A program made the translations under genes and the position numbers. A stretch of 45,452 nt of DNA, from positions 1-45,452 of the forward strand of contig JANTGH010000011.1 in the NCBI GenBank assembly GCA_024763055.1. The letters run 5' to 3'. Source of the stretch: Desulfobulbaceae bacterium. GTDB taxonomy: Bacteria; Desulfobacterota; Desulfobulbia; Desulfobulbales; Desulfobulbaceae. Under the pieces are notes generated by a model. That model was not told the DNA's origin. It worked only from the letters and a program-made list of their open reading frames with translations, and ran no database searches. Position 1 is the first letter of the stretch. Each line of letters begins with the position of its first letter. Shown here one piece after another: positions 7,840 through 16,592 of this stretch.

Positions 7840-8967
7840 GTGAAAATGCATCATAAACTGCTGACAATGATTACCGCAGCCGCCCTGACTGCCGGGGTGG
7901 CATCAGGCGCCATGGCGGCCGACCCAATCAAAATCGGCGTTGCCGGTGCCCACAGTGGAGATCTTGCCTCATACGGTCTCCCCACTGTCAAGGCGGCAGA
8001 GCTCGTCATTAAAGATATCAACGCGAAGGGCGGCATTAACGGCGCCAAGGTTGAGCTGCTGGTGGAAGACGATGTCTGCAAACCTGAAGTAGCCACCAAT
8101 ACGGCGACCAAGCTGGTCAGTCAGAAGGTTAACGTGGTGATCGGCCATATCTGCTCCGGCGCTACCAAGGCGGCGCTTCCTATCTATCGTGATGCAGGCG
8201 TTATCGTCATGTCCCCATCCGCCACCAACCCGGATCTGACCCAGAGCGGTGATTACCCCAACTTTTACCGCACCATTGCCTCGGACGATGCCCAGGCCCG
8301 CACCGAAGTGGATTTTGCCATCAACAACCTGAAAGTCAAAAAGATTGCCGTTATTCATGATAAAGGTGATTACGGCAAGGGTCTGGCTGAATTTGCCAAA
8401 AAATTCATTGAACAGTCCGGCGGCAAGGCTGAGGTTGTCCTTTTTGAAGGCGTCACCCCTGGCGCTGTTGACTATTCCGCCGTTGTTCAGAAGATCAAGC
8501 GTTCCGGCGCTGAAGCAGTAATTTTCGGCGGCTATCATCCTGAGGCTTCTAAAATCGTCACCCAGATACGGAAAAAACGGATGAAAACAACTTTCATTTC
8601 CGATGACGGTGTAAAAGATGATACCTTTATCAAAGTAGCCGGTAAAAATGCTGAAGGCGTTTATGCTACAGGCCCTGCCGATGTATCCAGTAATCCGCTG
8701 ACCAAAAAATACCGGGACAAACACCAGAAAGCCTATAAGGCTGAACCCGGCGCATTTTTTGATAATGCTGTTGCCGCCACCCTGGCCCTGACCAATGCCC
8801 TGGCCAAAGCCGGTTCCACTGATTCGGCCGCCATTGCCAAGGTTCTGCATACACAGGATGTTGCCACCCCCTTTGGTGATATTCGTTTTGACAAGAAAGG
8901 CGATGCCATTGGTGTCGGCTTTTCCATGTACCAGGTCAAGGACGGAAAATACGTTCAGGTTCAGTAA
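7840..8967 (+). CDS. livJ: Branched-chain amino acid ABC transporter, periplasmic binding protein
   Basis: A 375-residue exported binding protein of the Leu/Ile/Val (HAAT) family. The signal peptide has a KMHHK n-region and a hydrophobic core, with cleavage near ASGAMA|ADP (26/27). The mature start IKIGVAGAHSGDLASYGLP and the lobe motifs GHICSGATKAALPIY and MSPSATNP are typical of LivJ/LivK. It is the first gene of livJHMGF but is separated from livH by a strong terminator, a layout that lets the binding protein be made in excess of the membrane parts. Confidence 0.95.
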   Translation: MKMHHKLLTMITAAALTAGVASGAMAADPIKIGVAGAHSGDLASYGLPTVKAAELVIKDINAKGGINGAKVELLVEDDVCKPEVATNTATKLVSQKVNVVIGHICSGATKAALPIYRDAGVIVMSPSATNPDLTQSGDYPNFYRTIASDDAQARTEVDFAINNLKVKKIAVIHDKGDYGKGLAEFAKKFIEQSGGKAEVVLFEGVTPGAVDYSAVVQKIKRSGAEAVIFGGYHPEASKIVTQIRKKRMKTTFISDDGVKDDTFIKVAGKNAEGVYATGPADVSSNPLTKKYRDKHQKAYKAEPGAFFDNAVAATLALTNALAKAGSTDSAAIAKVLHTQDVATPFGDIRFDKKGDAIGVGFSMYQVKDGKYVQVQ

Positions 8968-8991
8968 AAAATCTGTCGAACAATTCTCCAC

Positions 8992-9027
8992 ATCCGGCGC
9001 AGACTACATTGCGCCGGATTTTTTTTT
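8992..9027 (+). terminator. Terminator/attenuator between livJ and livH
   Basis: The perfect 10-bp stem ATCCGGCGCA / TGCGCCGGAT (8992-9001 and 9010-9019) with an 8-base loop is followed by nine T (9019-9027). It starts 24 bases after the livJ stop and 48 bases before livH, so part of the transcription should stop here. Confidence 0.92.
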
Positions 9028-9067
9028 GTTCCAACTTTTTTTTGTTTCTACAGTGTACACTGATATT

Positions 9068-9970
9068 ATGGACTACTTTGTCGAACTCTTTTTCAGCGGC
9101 CTGACCCGTGGTTCAATTTATGCTCTTATCGCCCTTGGCTACACCATGGTCTACGGCATCATCGGTCTGATTAACTTTGCCCATGGCGAGATATACATGA
9201 TCGGCGCCTTTACGGCCCTGATAACCTCCACAGTCCTTTCCATCTTCGGCTTCCCCTTGCCGGCCATTGTAATATTGACCCTGCTTGCCTCCGCGATCTG
9301 GGCCAGTGCCTATGGTTTTACCGTAGAAAAACTCGCTTACCAGCCCCTGCGCAATGCGCCCCGGCTCTCACCACTTATTTCCGCTATCGGCATGTCCATG
9401 TTTTTGCAGAATTATGTTTTGCTGGCTCAGACATCTGATTTTCTTCCCTTTCCAGCCCTGATTCCCGACTTTGATTTCATGGAGCCCTATGCCGGTTTCA
9501 TCGGGTCATCCGACATGGTCATTCTGGTCACCACGACCGTGGTCATGCTGCTGCTGACCTGGTTGATTAAATTCACCCGAACAGGCAAGGCCATGCGGGC
9601 AACGGCCCAGGACAGGAAAATGGCCATGCTGGTCGGCATTAATGTGGATAACATTATTTCCATCACCTTTGTGATCGGCTCAGCCCTTGCTGCCATAGGC
9701 GGATTACTGATTGCCTCCCACATCGGCCAGATCAATTTTTACATCGGTTTTATTGCCGGTATCAAGGCCTTTACAGCGGCAGTCCTTGGCGGCATTGGTT
9801 CCATTCCCGGCGCCGTGTTAGGCAGTTTTATCCTGGGCCTGACGGAATCTTTTGCCACCGGCTATGTTTCCAGTGATTATGAAGATGTCTTTGCCTTTTC
9901 CCTGCTGGTCCTGATCCTGATTTTCCGCCCGGCAGGTATTTTAGGCAAGGCCAGTATTGAAAAAGTATAA
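9068..9970 (+). CDS. livH: Branched-chain amino acid ABC transporter permease LivH
   Basis: The 300-residue inner-membrane permease has about eight hydrophobic segments. The LivH start MDYFVELFFSGLTRGSIYALIALGYTMVYGIIGLINFAHG-type signature is present (given here only as family pattern), and the EAA-like region AALGGIGSIPGAVLG-type (AVLGGIGSIPGAVLGSFILG) follows near the C terminus. I take ATG 9068. The frame is open further upstream to 8795, but that part overlaps livJ and crosses the terminator. No clear Shine-Dalgarno sequence precedes the ATG, which is odd for an abundant transporter. Confidence 0.94.
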   Translation: MDYFVELFFSGLTRGSIYALIALGYTMVYGIIGLINFAHGEIYMIGAFTALITSTVLSIFGFPLPAIVILTLLASAIWASAYGFTVEKLAYQPLRNAPRLSPLISAIGMSMFLQNYVLLAQTSDFLPFPALIPDFDFMEPYAGFIGSSDMVILVTTTVVMLLLTWLIKFTRTGKAMRATAQDRKMAMLVGINVDNIISITFVIGSALAAIGGLLIASHIGQINFYIGFIAGIKAFTAAVLGGIGSIPGAVLGSFILGLTESFATGYVSSDYEDVFAFSLLVLILIFRPAGILGKASIEKV

Positions 9971-10022
9971 TATCTTATATGCAACGAAGCAGCAGTTAGT
10001 TACGATAAACATATAACACATT

Positions 10023-11255
10023 ATGATCTCATTTAAAGATATTCAAAAAGGGCTACTTGTCAGCCTCTGGTTTGTCTTTCTGACCTTCCCTCTGATGGTG
10101 ATCAAGGTAAACCCTATTGAACGAGTCATTACCTGGCGGTGGCAAAACATGGGCTGGGTTGCACTGGGCAGCTTCTGCTACTATCTTGCCACCAAGATCT
10201 ACAAGGCAAGAAAACTGGCCCGCCAGCAGCAGATTAAGCTTGGGTTGATCAAGGAACGTGTCGATTGGGGGCAGCGGTTATTGAGCGAACGCAAAATTTA
10301 CCTGCCTGTTCTTATTGTTGTCGGCCTGGGATTCCTGATATTCCCTTTGGTTTTATCCACCTATCAGACCAATATTATGGTCACAGCTCTTATGTATGTG
10401 GTCCTTGGACTGGGGCTTAATATCGTGGTCGGGGTGGCAGGTCTGCTCGACCTTGGCTATGTTGCCTTTTATGCGGTTGGCGCTTATTCGTACGCACTGC
10501 TGAACATGCATTACGGCCTTGGATTCTGGACCGTTCTTCCCATCGGCGGCTTACTGGCCGCAAGCTTTGGTATTCTGCTCGGTTTTCCTGTCCTGCGGCT
10601 GCGGGGCGACTACCTCGCTATCGTAACGCTTGGTTTTGGTGAGATCATCCGACTTATCCTGGAAAACTGGAATAGCTTTTCCCACGGTCCCAGCGGGATA
10701 TCCAATATTCCGCGACCCGGTTTTTTGGGTCTGCACCTCTCCCTCGGTCACTCCATCACTTACATGTACTATCTTATGATCCTGATGGTACTTTTCACCA
10801 TTTTCGTGGTCAACCGGCTGCAAAACTCACGAATAGGCCGGGCCTGGTTTGCCCTGCGCGAGGACGAAATTGCCTGTCAGGCCATGGGAATCGACAAAAC
10901 CCGGACAAAACTCACCGCTTTTGCCCTGGGAGCGACCTGGGCAGGGATGGTCGGCGTGATCTTTGCCGCCAAAACCACCTTTGTCAACCCGGCAAGTTTT
11001 ACCTTTCTCGAATCGGCAATAATCCTCTGTATTGTCGTACTGGGTGGAATGGGGTCAATCATCGGAGTCATCGTCGCGGCCCTGATTCTTATCCTGATGC
11101 CGGAATATCTCCGTGCCTTTTCCGATTACCGGATGCTGGTTTTTGGTGCTGTTCTTGTCATAATGATGGTGTTCCGACCCCAGGGAATCATAGCTAATGT
11201 ACGAAGAACCTATAAAATTCCAGATGCAATTAAACCTAAGCTGAGCCGAAAATAA
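10023..11255 (+). CDS. livM: Branched-chain amino acid ABC transporter permease LivM
   Basis: The 410-residue permease has a long N-terminal extension (residues 1-95, one or two hydrophobic segments and a basic stretch near 60-75), as in E. coli LivM. The conserved core follows: LNIVVGVAGLLDLGYVAFYAVGAY, LRGDYLAIVTLGFGEI, and a C-terminal VLGGMGSIIGVIVAA. It pairs with LivH in the membrane and is energised by LivG/LivF. It lies 52 bases after livH and 14 bases before livG. The ribosome binding site is weak. Confidence 0.94.
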   Translation: MISFKDIQKGLLVSLWFVFLTFPLMVIKVNPIERVITWRWQNMGWVALGSFCYYLATKIYKARKLARQQQIKLGLIKERVDWGQRLLSERKIYLPVLIVVGLGFLIFPLVLSTYQTNIMVTALMYVVLGLGLNIVVGVAGLLDLGYVAFYAVGAYSYALLNMHYGLGFWTVLPIGGLLAASFGILLGFPVLRLRGDYLAIVTLGFGEIIRLILENWNSFSHGPSGISNIPRPGFLGLHLSLGHSITYMYYLMILMVLFTIFVVNRLQNSRIGRAWFALREDEIACQAMGIDKTRTKLTAFALGATWAGMVGVIFAAKTTFVNPASFTFLESAIILCIVVLGGMGSIIGVIVAALILILMPEYLRAFSDYRMLVFGAVLVIMMVFRPQGIIANVRRTYKIPDAIKPKLSRK

Positions 11256-11269
11256 CGTATAGATTTTAT

Positions 11270-12058
11270 ATGGAACCCCTACTCAATATAATCGGCCTGA
11301 CCATGGATTTTGGCGGCATCAGGGCGCTTGATTCCTTAGACCTGCGTGTTCGCCATGGGGAAATCGTGGCACTGATCGGTCCTAACGGTGCCGGAAAGAC
11401 AACCTTTTTCAACTGCCTGACCGGGATCTATAAGCCATCGGCCGGAGACCTGCTTCTCACCCCGCCCGGCAAGGGAACCCGGCGACTGAACGGGCTCAAG
11501 CCCAACAAGGTTACCCAGCAGGGTCTTGCCCGCACCTTTCAGAATATCAGGCTGTTTCCCAACATGACGGTTCTTGAAAATGTGATGATAGGCCGCCACT
11601 GCCGGACCCGGGCAAAGGTTTTAGGGGCCATTTTTAGAAATCATAAGACTGTCTTGGAAGAAAAAGAGATTGTCCGACTCAGTCTTGAAATTCTTGAAAA
11701 AATCGGCTTGGCCGATATGTATGACGAGTTTGCAAAAAACCTTCCGTACGGTGCCCAGCGCCGCCTCGAAATTGCCCGGGCACTGGCAACCGATCCATTC
11801 ATGCTCCTGCTTGATGAACCGGCCGCCGGTATGAACCCTCAGGAAACAAGTGAACTTGATGATCTCATCACAACCATTCGCGATGACGGCCTTTCCATTC
11901 TTCTTATCGAACACGATATGAAACTGGTCATGAGCCTGTCCGACTACATTTTTGTCCTGGATTACGGAAAAAAAATAGCCGAAGGCACTCCTGAAGAGAT
12001 CCGCAATAATCCAGCGGTGATAAAGGCCTATTTAGGAGAGGACATCGACAATGCTTGA
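11270..12058 (+). CDS. livG: Branched-chain amino acid ABC transporter ATP-binding protein LivG
   Basis: A 262-residue ABC ATPase. Walker A GPNGAGKT is at 37-44, the LivG-type degenerate signature LPYGAQRRLEIARALA starts at 158, Walker B LLLDEPAAG is at 179-187, and the switch His lies in LIEHDM. The modified signature (YGAQ instead of SGGQ) is normal for LivG. The stop overlaps the livF start by 8 bases, so the two ATPases are probably translationally coupled. Confidence 0.96.
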   Translation: MEPLLNIIGLTMDFGGIRALDSLDLRVRHGEIVALIGPNGAGKTTFFNCLTGIYKPSAGDLLLTPPGKGTRRLNGLKPNKVTQQGLARTFQNIRLFPNMTVLENVMIGRHCRTRAKVLGAIFRNHKTVLEEKEIVRLSLEILEKIGLADMYDEFAKNLPYGAQRRLEIARALATDPFMLLLDEPAAGMNPQETSELDDLITTIRDDGLSILLIEHDMKLVMSLSDYIFVLDYGKKIAEGTPEEIRNNPAVIKAYLGEDIDNA

Positions 12059-12758
12059 ACTGAAGAATATCTGTACCTATTACGGAAATATTCAGGCCCT
12101 GCATGATATCAGCCTCAAGATTGAAGAGGGTGATATCATCACCTTGATCGGGGCAAATGGGGCTGGAAAATCAACAACGCTGATGTCTATCAGCGGTATT
12201 ATTCCTCCACGAACCGGAGAAATTCTTTTTAAAGGTCAGCCAATCCACAATCTCAGCCCGGACAAGATTGTAGCGCTTGGCATCTGCCAGGTTCCTGAGG
12301 GCCGTCATATATTTCCCGACCTGACCGTCGCGGAAAATCTGGACATGGGCGCCTTTCTGCGCAAAGACAAAGAACAGACAACAAAAGATCTCGACTATAT
12401 CTATGATCTTTTCCCCATTCTGAAAGATCGGCGCAACCAGCCGGGCGGCAACCTGTCCGGTGGTGAACAGCAGATGCTTGCCATCTCCAGGGCTCTCATG
12501 GCCAAGCCGCAACTTCTGCTGCTCGATGAGCCTTCCATGGGGCTGGCGCCTCTTGTTACCAGGCAAATCTTTGATATAATCAAAAAAATAAACCGGGAAC
12601 ACAATACAACTATTTTCCTGGTCGAGCAGAACGCCAACCTGGCGCTTAAGGTCGCCGACCGTGGCTATGTACTGGAAACCGGCAGAATCACCCTGCATGA
12701 TAAGGCATCTACCCTGCTTGCCGATGAGGATGTACAAAAAGCCTATCTTGGGATATAG
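12051..12758 (+). CDS. livF: Branched-chain amino acid ABC transporter ATP-binding protein LivF
   Basis: A 235-residue ABC ATPase. Walker A GANGAGKS is at 34-41, signature LSGGEQQ starts at 135, Walker B LLLLDEPSMGLAP at 155-167, and the switch His is replaced by Gln in FLVEQNA, as usual for LivF. It is the last gene of the liv operon and ends in TAG, one of only two TAG stops I found among intact genes here. Confidence 0.96.
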   Translation: MLELKNICTYYGNIQALHDISLKIEEGDIITLIGANGAGKSTTLMSISGIIPPRTGEILFKGQPIHNLSPDKIVALGICQVPEGRHIFPDLTVAENLDMGAFLRKDKEQTTKDLDYIYDLFPILKDRRNQPGGNLSGGEQQMLAISRALMAKPQLLLLDEPSMGLAPLVTRQIFDIIKKINREHNTTIFLVEQNANLALKVADRGYVLETGRITLHDKASTLLADEDVQKAYLGI

Positions 12759-12828
12759 ATGAGGAGCCATAGTTCAAAACTGATGGTTCGAAAGGTGCAA
12801 TATATGTTTACCGTACAAGGAGAACGGC

Positions 12829-13044
12829 ATGGATCCAGAAAAATTGATGAATTCCCTCTCTGAAGAACTGTACTCCAACATACAGGAGATGAAACGGGAG
12901 GATGATGTTGAGGAAAAACTGCGGTACAGTGAAATTGTCAGAAACCTGAGCCAGTCTCTTGGTGTTTTTCTCCGACTCATCAGTGACGTAATGGACGCTG
13001 ATTTCGATGATTTTGATGATGACTATGACGAATACGAGGAATAA
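12829..13044 (+). CDS. Small acidic protein of unknown function
   Basis: A 71-residue protein with AAGGAG 6 bases before its ATG. The first 50 residues look like an amphipathic helical pair, and the tail is almost entirely Asp/Glu with Phe and Tyr (DFDDFDDDYDEYEE). I do not recognise a family. It sits between livF and the Gfo/Idh gene, 70 bases from one and 54 from the other, all on the same strand. Good ribosome binding site and clean composition make it likely real. The acidic tail suggests a protein-binding or basic-surface-mimicking role, which is inference only. Confidence 0.7.
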   Translation: MDPEKLMNSLSEELYSNIQEMKREDDVEEKLRYSEIVRNLSQSLGVFLRLISDVMDADFDDFDDDYDEYEE

Positions 13045-13098
13045 CGACTTGGTTTTGGGAGCAGATATCCTGTTTAGCCGGTATAATAGAAAACGAGC

Positions 13099-14106
13099 AT
13101 GCCAGTGAAGATTATCAAGGTTGGAGTTGTCGGGGTTGGTTACCTCGGAAGATTTCATGCCCAGAAATACGCGGCCATGGAGGGTGTGCAACTGATCGGT
13201 GTGGCCGATCCCGATAAGGAACGGGTCCATCTGATTGCCGAAGAATGCGGCACCGCTCCGTTTACCGATTACCAGCAGCTGCTGCCGCTTGTGGATGCGG
13301 TTTCCATTGTTGTTCCCACCGTCTATCATCATGAGGTGGCCAGAGACTGCATTGACCATGGTGTTGATCTGCTGGTGGAAAAACCGTTCACCACCACGCT
13401 GGCCGAGGCGGATGAGCTGATCGCGCAGGCAAATCAACAAAAACTGATCCTGCAGGTCGGGCACCTGGAGCGCTTCAACCCCGCAGTCCTGGCCATGCAG
13501 CCCTTTCTGACGCATCCGCTGTTCATCGAGGCCCATCGGATATCGGTCTTTAAAAACAGAGGCACGGATGTTGATGTTATTCTGGATCTGATGATTCATG
13601 ATATCGATATCATTCTCTCCATCGTCAACTCGCCGCTTGAAACAATGCACACCGTCGGTGCTCCTGTCATTACCCCGCTTACCGATATTGCCAACGCCCG
13701 CCTGATCTTTAAAAACGGCTGTACGGCCAATGTGACGGTCAGCCGGATCTCCATGGACAATATCCGGCGGATGCGCATCTTTCAACCCGGCCAATACCTG
13801 TCCGTTGACTTCAGCAAAAAAGAAGTCATGTCCATACGGCTTAAACAGGGTTTGCAAAACAACCAGCCTTTACCCGACATTAAAAAATACGGTTTTCCCG
13901 ACCAGGATACCCTCGAACTTGAACTGTTGGATTTTATAAATAATATACGCACCCGTTCTACTCCGGTTGTTTCCGGGACGGAAGGCCGACGGGCCCTGGC
14001 CATTGCCCTTGAAGTCGTTCAACAGATAAAGGAAAACAGGGAACGGGTCGAAAAACTCCTCGGACCGGAAGCCAACTTTTCCGGCCTTGATATTGCCGAA
14101 CACTAA
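13099..14106 (+). CDS. Gfo/Idh/MocA-family sugar dehydrogenase next to lpxB
   Basis: A 335-residue NAD(P)-dependent oxidoreductase. The N-terminal Rossmann fold has GVVGVGYLGRFHA (9-21), and the catalytic EKPFTT motif is at 94-99 with the family's GHLERFNP afterwards. It lies 12 bases upstream of lpxB, so they are probably co-transcribed. In Acidithiobacillus and some others a Gfo/Idh enzyme (GnnA) oxidises UDP-GlcNAc at C3 so that an aminotransferase (GnnB) can make the 3-amino sugar for lipid A. No gnnB homolog is in the window, so the role here is open. Confidence 0.88.
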   Translation: MPVKIIKVGVVGVGYLGRFHAQKYAAMEGVQLIGVADPDKERVHLIAEECGTAPFTDYQQLLPLVDAVSIVVPTVYHHEVARDCIDHGVDLLVEKPFTTTLAEADELIAQANQQKLILQVGHLERFNPAVLAMQPFLTHPLFIEAHRISVFKNRGTDVDVILDLMIHDIDIILSIVNSPLETMHTVGAPVITPLTDIANARLIFKNGCTANVTVSRISMDNIRRMRIFQPGQYLSVDFSKKEVMSIRLKQGLQNNQPLPDIKKYGFPDQDTLELELLDFINNIRTRSTPVVSGTEGRRALAIALEVVQQIKENRERVEKLLGPEANFSGLDIAEH

Positions 14107-14118
14107 CAGGTACACACC

Positions 14119-15330
14119 TTGACACTCACCTTTTCTGCCGATCAGAATAAACAGGTGATGATCGTTTCCGGTGAGGCTTCGGGCGACATGCACGGGGCCC
14201 GTCTTGTCCGGTCCATGCTGAACAGGGACCCGGATCTTGTATTCTGTGGAATGGGTGGAAAGGAGCTGCGCGCAGCCGGGGTGGAAATACTCTATGATGC
14301 TGCCGGACTTGCCGTTGTCGGAATTACCGAGGTCATCAGCCATCTCGGTGATATCCTGTCAGCCCGAAAAGCCCTGATCAGGCGGATGCAGATGACTCAC
14401 CCTGCTCTGCTCATTCTCATTGACTATCCTGATTTTAACCTGTTGCTGGCTGCCAAGGCGAAACAATTAGGCATTCCAATTTTTTATTATATCAGCCCTC
14501 AGGTCTGGGCCTGGAGAAAGGGCCGAACCAAAAAAATCGGCAGACTGACCGACCGAATTGCGGTCATCCTCCCCTTTGAACAGGAATTTTACGCCAGCTA
14601 TGGTATCAAGGTCGACTTTGTCGGTCATCCGCTGGTGGATGGCGTCCATGCCAGGGTAGATCGAGACGGGTTCCTGCGGCAACATGACATCCCAATGAAC
14701 AATACCATTATCGGGCTGCTGCCCGGCTCAAGGAGCAAGGAGATACGCAACCTGCTGCCTGATTTCTTAAGAGCCGCTGCCCTGCTTGCCGACCGTATCG
14801 ATCCGGACTGCACCTTCCTTATTCCCAAAGCCTCGACGGTCCCTCTTGCCCTGCTCAGAGAAAACGGGCTTTCTCAATATGAAGACCGACTTGATATTCG
14901 GGTTATCGAAGAAAATCGCTATGACCTGATGGGTGCCTGTGAGGCTGTAGTCGCTGCTTCCGGAACCGTGACGCTCGAGCTTGCCATTCTCGGGGTCCCG
15001 ACCGTGGTTACCTACCGGGTTTCGCCCAAGACCTATCAGCTTGGCAGGATGTTGGTCAGAAACGTCAAATATTTTTCTCTTGTCAACCTGATCGCCGGGC
15101 AACAGATCATCCCCGAACTGCTGCAGGATGAGGTCACACCAGAGGCCATTGCCGCCAAGCTGGAACAACAGCTTATCGATCGCCAGCACCGAAAAACCCT
15201 GCTTAACGGTCTTGCCGAGGTCCGTCATCGTCTTGGCAGAGGCGGAGCATCTGATCGAGCGGCTGATATTGCCCTGGAAATAATTGCATCCTCAGGCGCC
15301 ACCGCTCCTCTGCACCCGACCCATGAGTAA
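14119..15330 (+). CDS. lpxB: Lipid-A-disaccharide synthase
   Basis: LpxB is a peripheral membrane glycosyltransferase (GT19) joining UDP-diacylglucosamine to lipid X. Motifs seen are SGEASGDMHG (17-26), GIPIFYYISPQVWAWRKGR, GLLPGSRSKEI and the donor-binding AASGTVTLELAILGVPTVVTYR. Length is 403 from the TTG at 14119. An ATG at 14158 would leave only four residues before GEASGD, fewer than in homologs, so I keep TTG although the ribosome binding site is weak. It overlaps the next gene by 8 bases. Confidence 0.95.
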   Translation: MTLTFSADQNKQVMIVSGEASGDMHGARLVRSMLNRDPDLVFCGMGGKELRAAGVEILYDAAGLAVVGITEVISHLGDILSARKALIRRMQMTHPALLILIDYPDFNLLLAAKAKQLGIPIFYYISPQVWAWRKGRTKKIGRLTDRIAVILPFEQEFYASYGIKVDFVGHPLVDGVHARVDRDGFLRQHDIPMNNTIIGLLPGSRSKEIRNLLPDFLRAAALLADRIDPDCTFLIPKASTVPLALLRENGLSQYEDRLDIRVIEENRYDLMGACEAVVAASGTVTLELAILGVPTVVTYRVSPKTYQLGRMLVRNVKYFSLVNLIAGQQIIPELLQDEVTPEAIAAKLEQQLIDRQHRKTLLNGLAEVRHRLGRGGASDRAADIALEIIASSGATAPLHPTHE

Positions 15331-16447
15331 ACAACACCTTGTACTCATCGGTGGCGGCCATGCCCATCTCCTCACCCTGACCAATATCCGAACCCTGGTG
15401 GACAAAGGATACCGGGTCACGGTTATTCAACCCTCGCAATACCATTATTATTCGGGCATGGGACCCGGCATGTTAGGCGGCACCTATACCGCAAAACAAA
15501 TACGGTTTCAGACCAGGAAGATGGTGGAGCAACAGGGCGGCCGGTTTATTCTCGACCGGGTTACAGCGATTGCTCCAGAAAAGGGATCGGTTACCCTGAA
15601 ACTGACTGGAGAAAGGGTTCCCTATGATGTTTTGTCCTGCAACGCCGGTTCCTATGTTCCAAGTAACGGTATTACCGGCAACAATTCCAACATCTTCACC
15701 GTTAAACCCATTGAGCTTCTGCTGGCGGCGAGGGAGCGAATCATTGCGTTAAGCGAACATGGAACAATCCGGGTTGCCGTCATCGGCGGCGGCCCCTCCT
15801 CGGTGGAAGTCGCAGGTAATGTATGGCGCCTGGGATATGACCACTGTGAATACCAACCCGAAATGACCCTGATTGCCGGCAGTCAACTCCTTGGCAGGCT
15901 CAACCCGAAGATCAGCAACCTTGCCCGAAATTCCCTGCAGAAAAGAGGCATCAGAATTGTTGAGGGAAAGCGTATTACAGAAATCAATAAACAAGAGATC
16001 CGGTTTACATCCGGGGAAACAATGCAGGCCGACATTATCTTTTCGGCCATAGGGGTTCGTCCCTCACGCATATTTACGAACTCAGGACTCCCCACCGGCC
16101 CGGATGGCGGTCTGCTGGTCAACCGGTTCCTGCAGAGTACCGGTTTTGAAAATATTTTCGGTGGGGGAGACTGCATCTCTTTTGCCCCTGAACCACTGGC
16201 AAAGGTCGGTGTGTATGCAGTACGCCAGAATCCTATCCTTATGCATAACCTGACAGCCTGCCTTACCGGTGAGCCTTTACAGGAATTCGATCCGCACGGG
16301 AGTAATTATCTCCAGATCTATAACCTTGGCGACAATACCGGCATCTTCTGTAAAGGGTCGTTTGTCTTTTCCGGCCGCATGGCCTTTCTACTCAAAGATT
16401 ATATTGACCGCCGATTCATGCGCACTTTTCAGCAGTCAATTTCGTAA
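15323..16447 (+). CDS. FAD-dependent pyridine nucleotide-disulphide-type oxidoreductase
   Basis: A 374-residue flavoprotein with an N-terminal FAD-binding GGGHAH (10-15), a second dinucleotide motif VIGGGPSSVEVAG, and a C-terminal FGGGDC. The family includes NDH-2/SQR-like enzymes. The GGGHAHLLTL and YYSGMGPGMLGGTY segments resemble the oxidoreductase domain fused to SelD in many bacteria. No cysteine redox pair of the disulphide-reductase type is seen, so quinone or another acceptor is plausible. Start ATG 15323 overlaps the lpxB stop by 8 bases. The frame runs back to 15284 but inside lpxB. Its link to lipid A may be only co-transcription. Confidence 0.88.
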   Translation: MSKQHLVLIGGGHAHLLTLTNIRTLVDKGYRVTVIQPSQYHYYSGMGPGMLGGTYTAKQIRFQTRKMVEQQGGRFILDRVTAIAPEKGSVTLKLTGERVPYDVLSCNAGSYVPSNGITGNNSNIFTVKPIELLLAARERIIALSEHGTIRVAVIGGGPSSVEVAGNVWRLGYDHCEYQPEMTLIAGSQLLGRLNPKISNLARNSLQKRGIRIVEGKRITEINKQEIRFTSGETMQADIIFSAIGVRPSRIFTNSGLPTGPDGGLLVNRFLQSTGFENIFGGGDCISFAPEPLAKVGVYAVRQNPILMHNLTACLTGEPLQEFDPHGSNYLQIYNLGDNTGIFCKGSFVFSGRMAFLLKDYIDRRFMRTFQQSIS

Positions 16448-16466
16448 CCGATAGCATGAGGAAATC

Positions 16467-16592
16467 GTGGAAGAATTCAAGGAAACGCAACTGCTTCAAC
16501 AGATGATTAAAAAACAGCTGATTTTATTGACAGGGAAAACAGCTTGCATTATTATGGACATTCAAAATTTAGGTATGAAGTATAGAGCTTGA
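16467..16592 (+). CDS. Possible 41-residue peptide
   Basis: A GTG with AGGA about 4 bases upstream opens a 41-codon frame with a charged first half and a hydrophobic second half (LILLTGKTACIIMDIQ). I recognise no family. It follows the FAD oxidoreductase by 19 bases on the same strand. It could equally be untranslated sequence. Confidence 0.25.
   Translation: MEEFKETQLLQQMIKKQLILLTGKTACIIMDIQNLGMKYRA

Noticed and set aside
7969-8991. 340-codon minus-strand open frame opposite livJ
   Set aside because: It lies antisense to a certain binding-protein gene, has no ribosome binding site and no family motif. Its length is due to the GC-rich codon pattern of livJ.
8795-9067. Long N-terminal extension of LivH
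   Set aside because: It overlaps livJ and a strong terminator, and homologs begin at the MDYFVELFF position.
12808-13857. 349-codon minus-strand open frame opposite the small acidic protein and the Gfo/Idh gene
   Set aside because: The plus-strand genes have clear motifs and ribosome binding sites. The minus frame has none.
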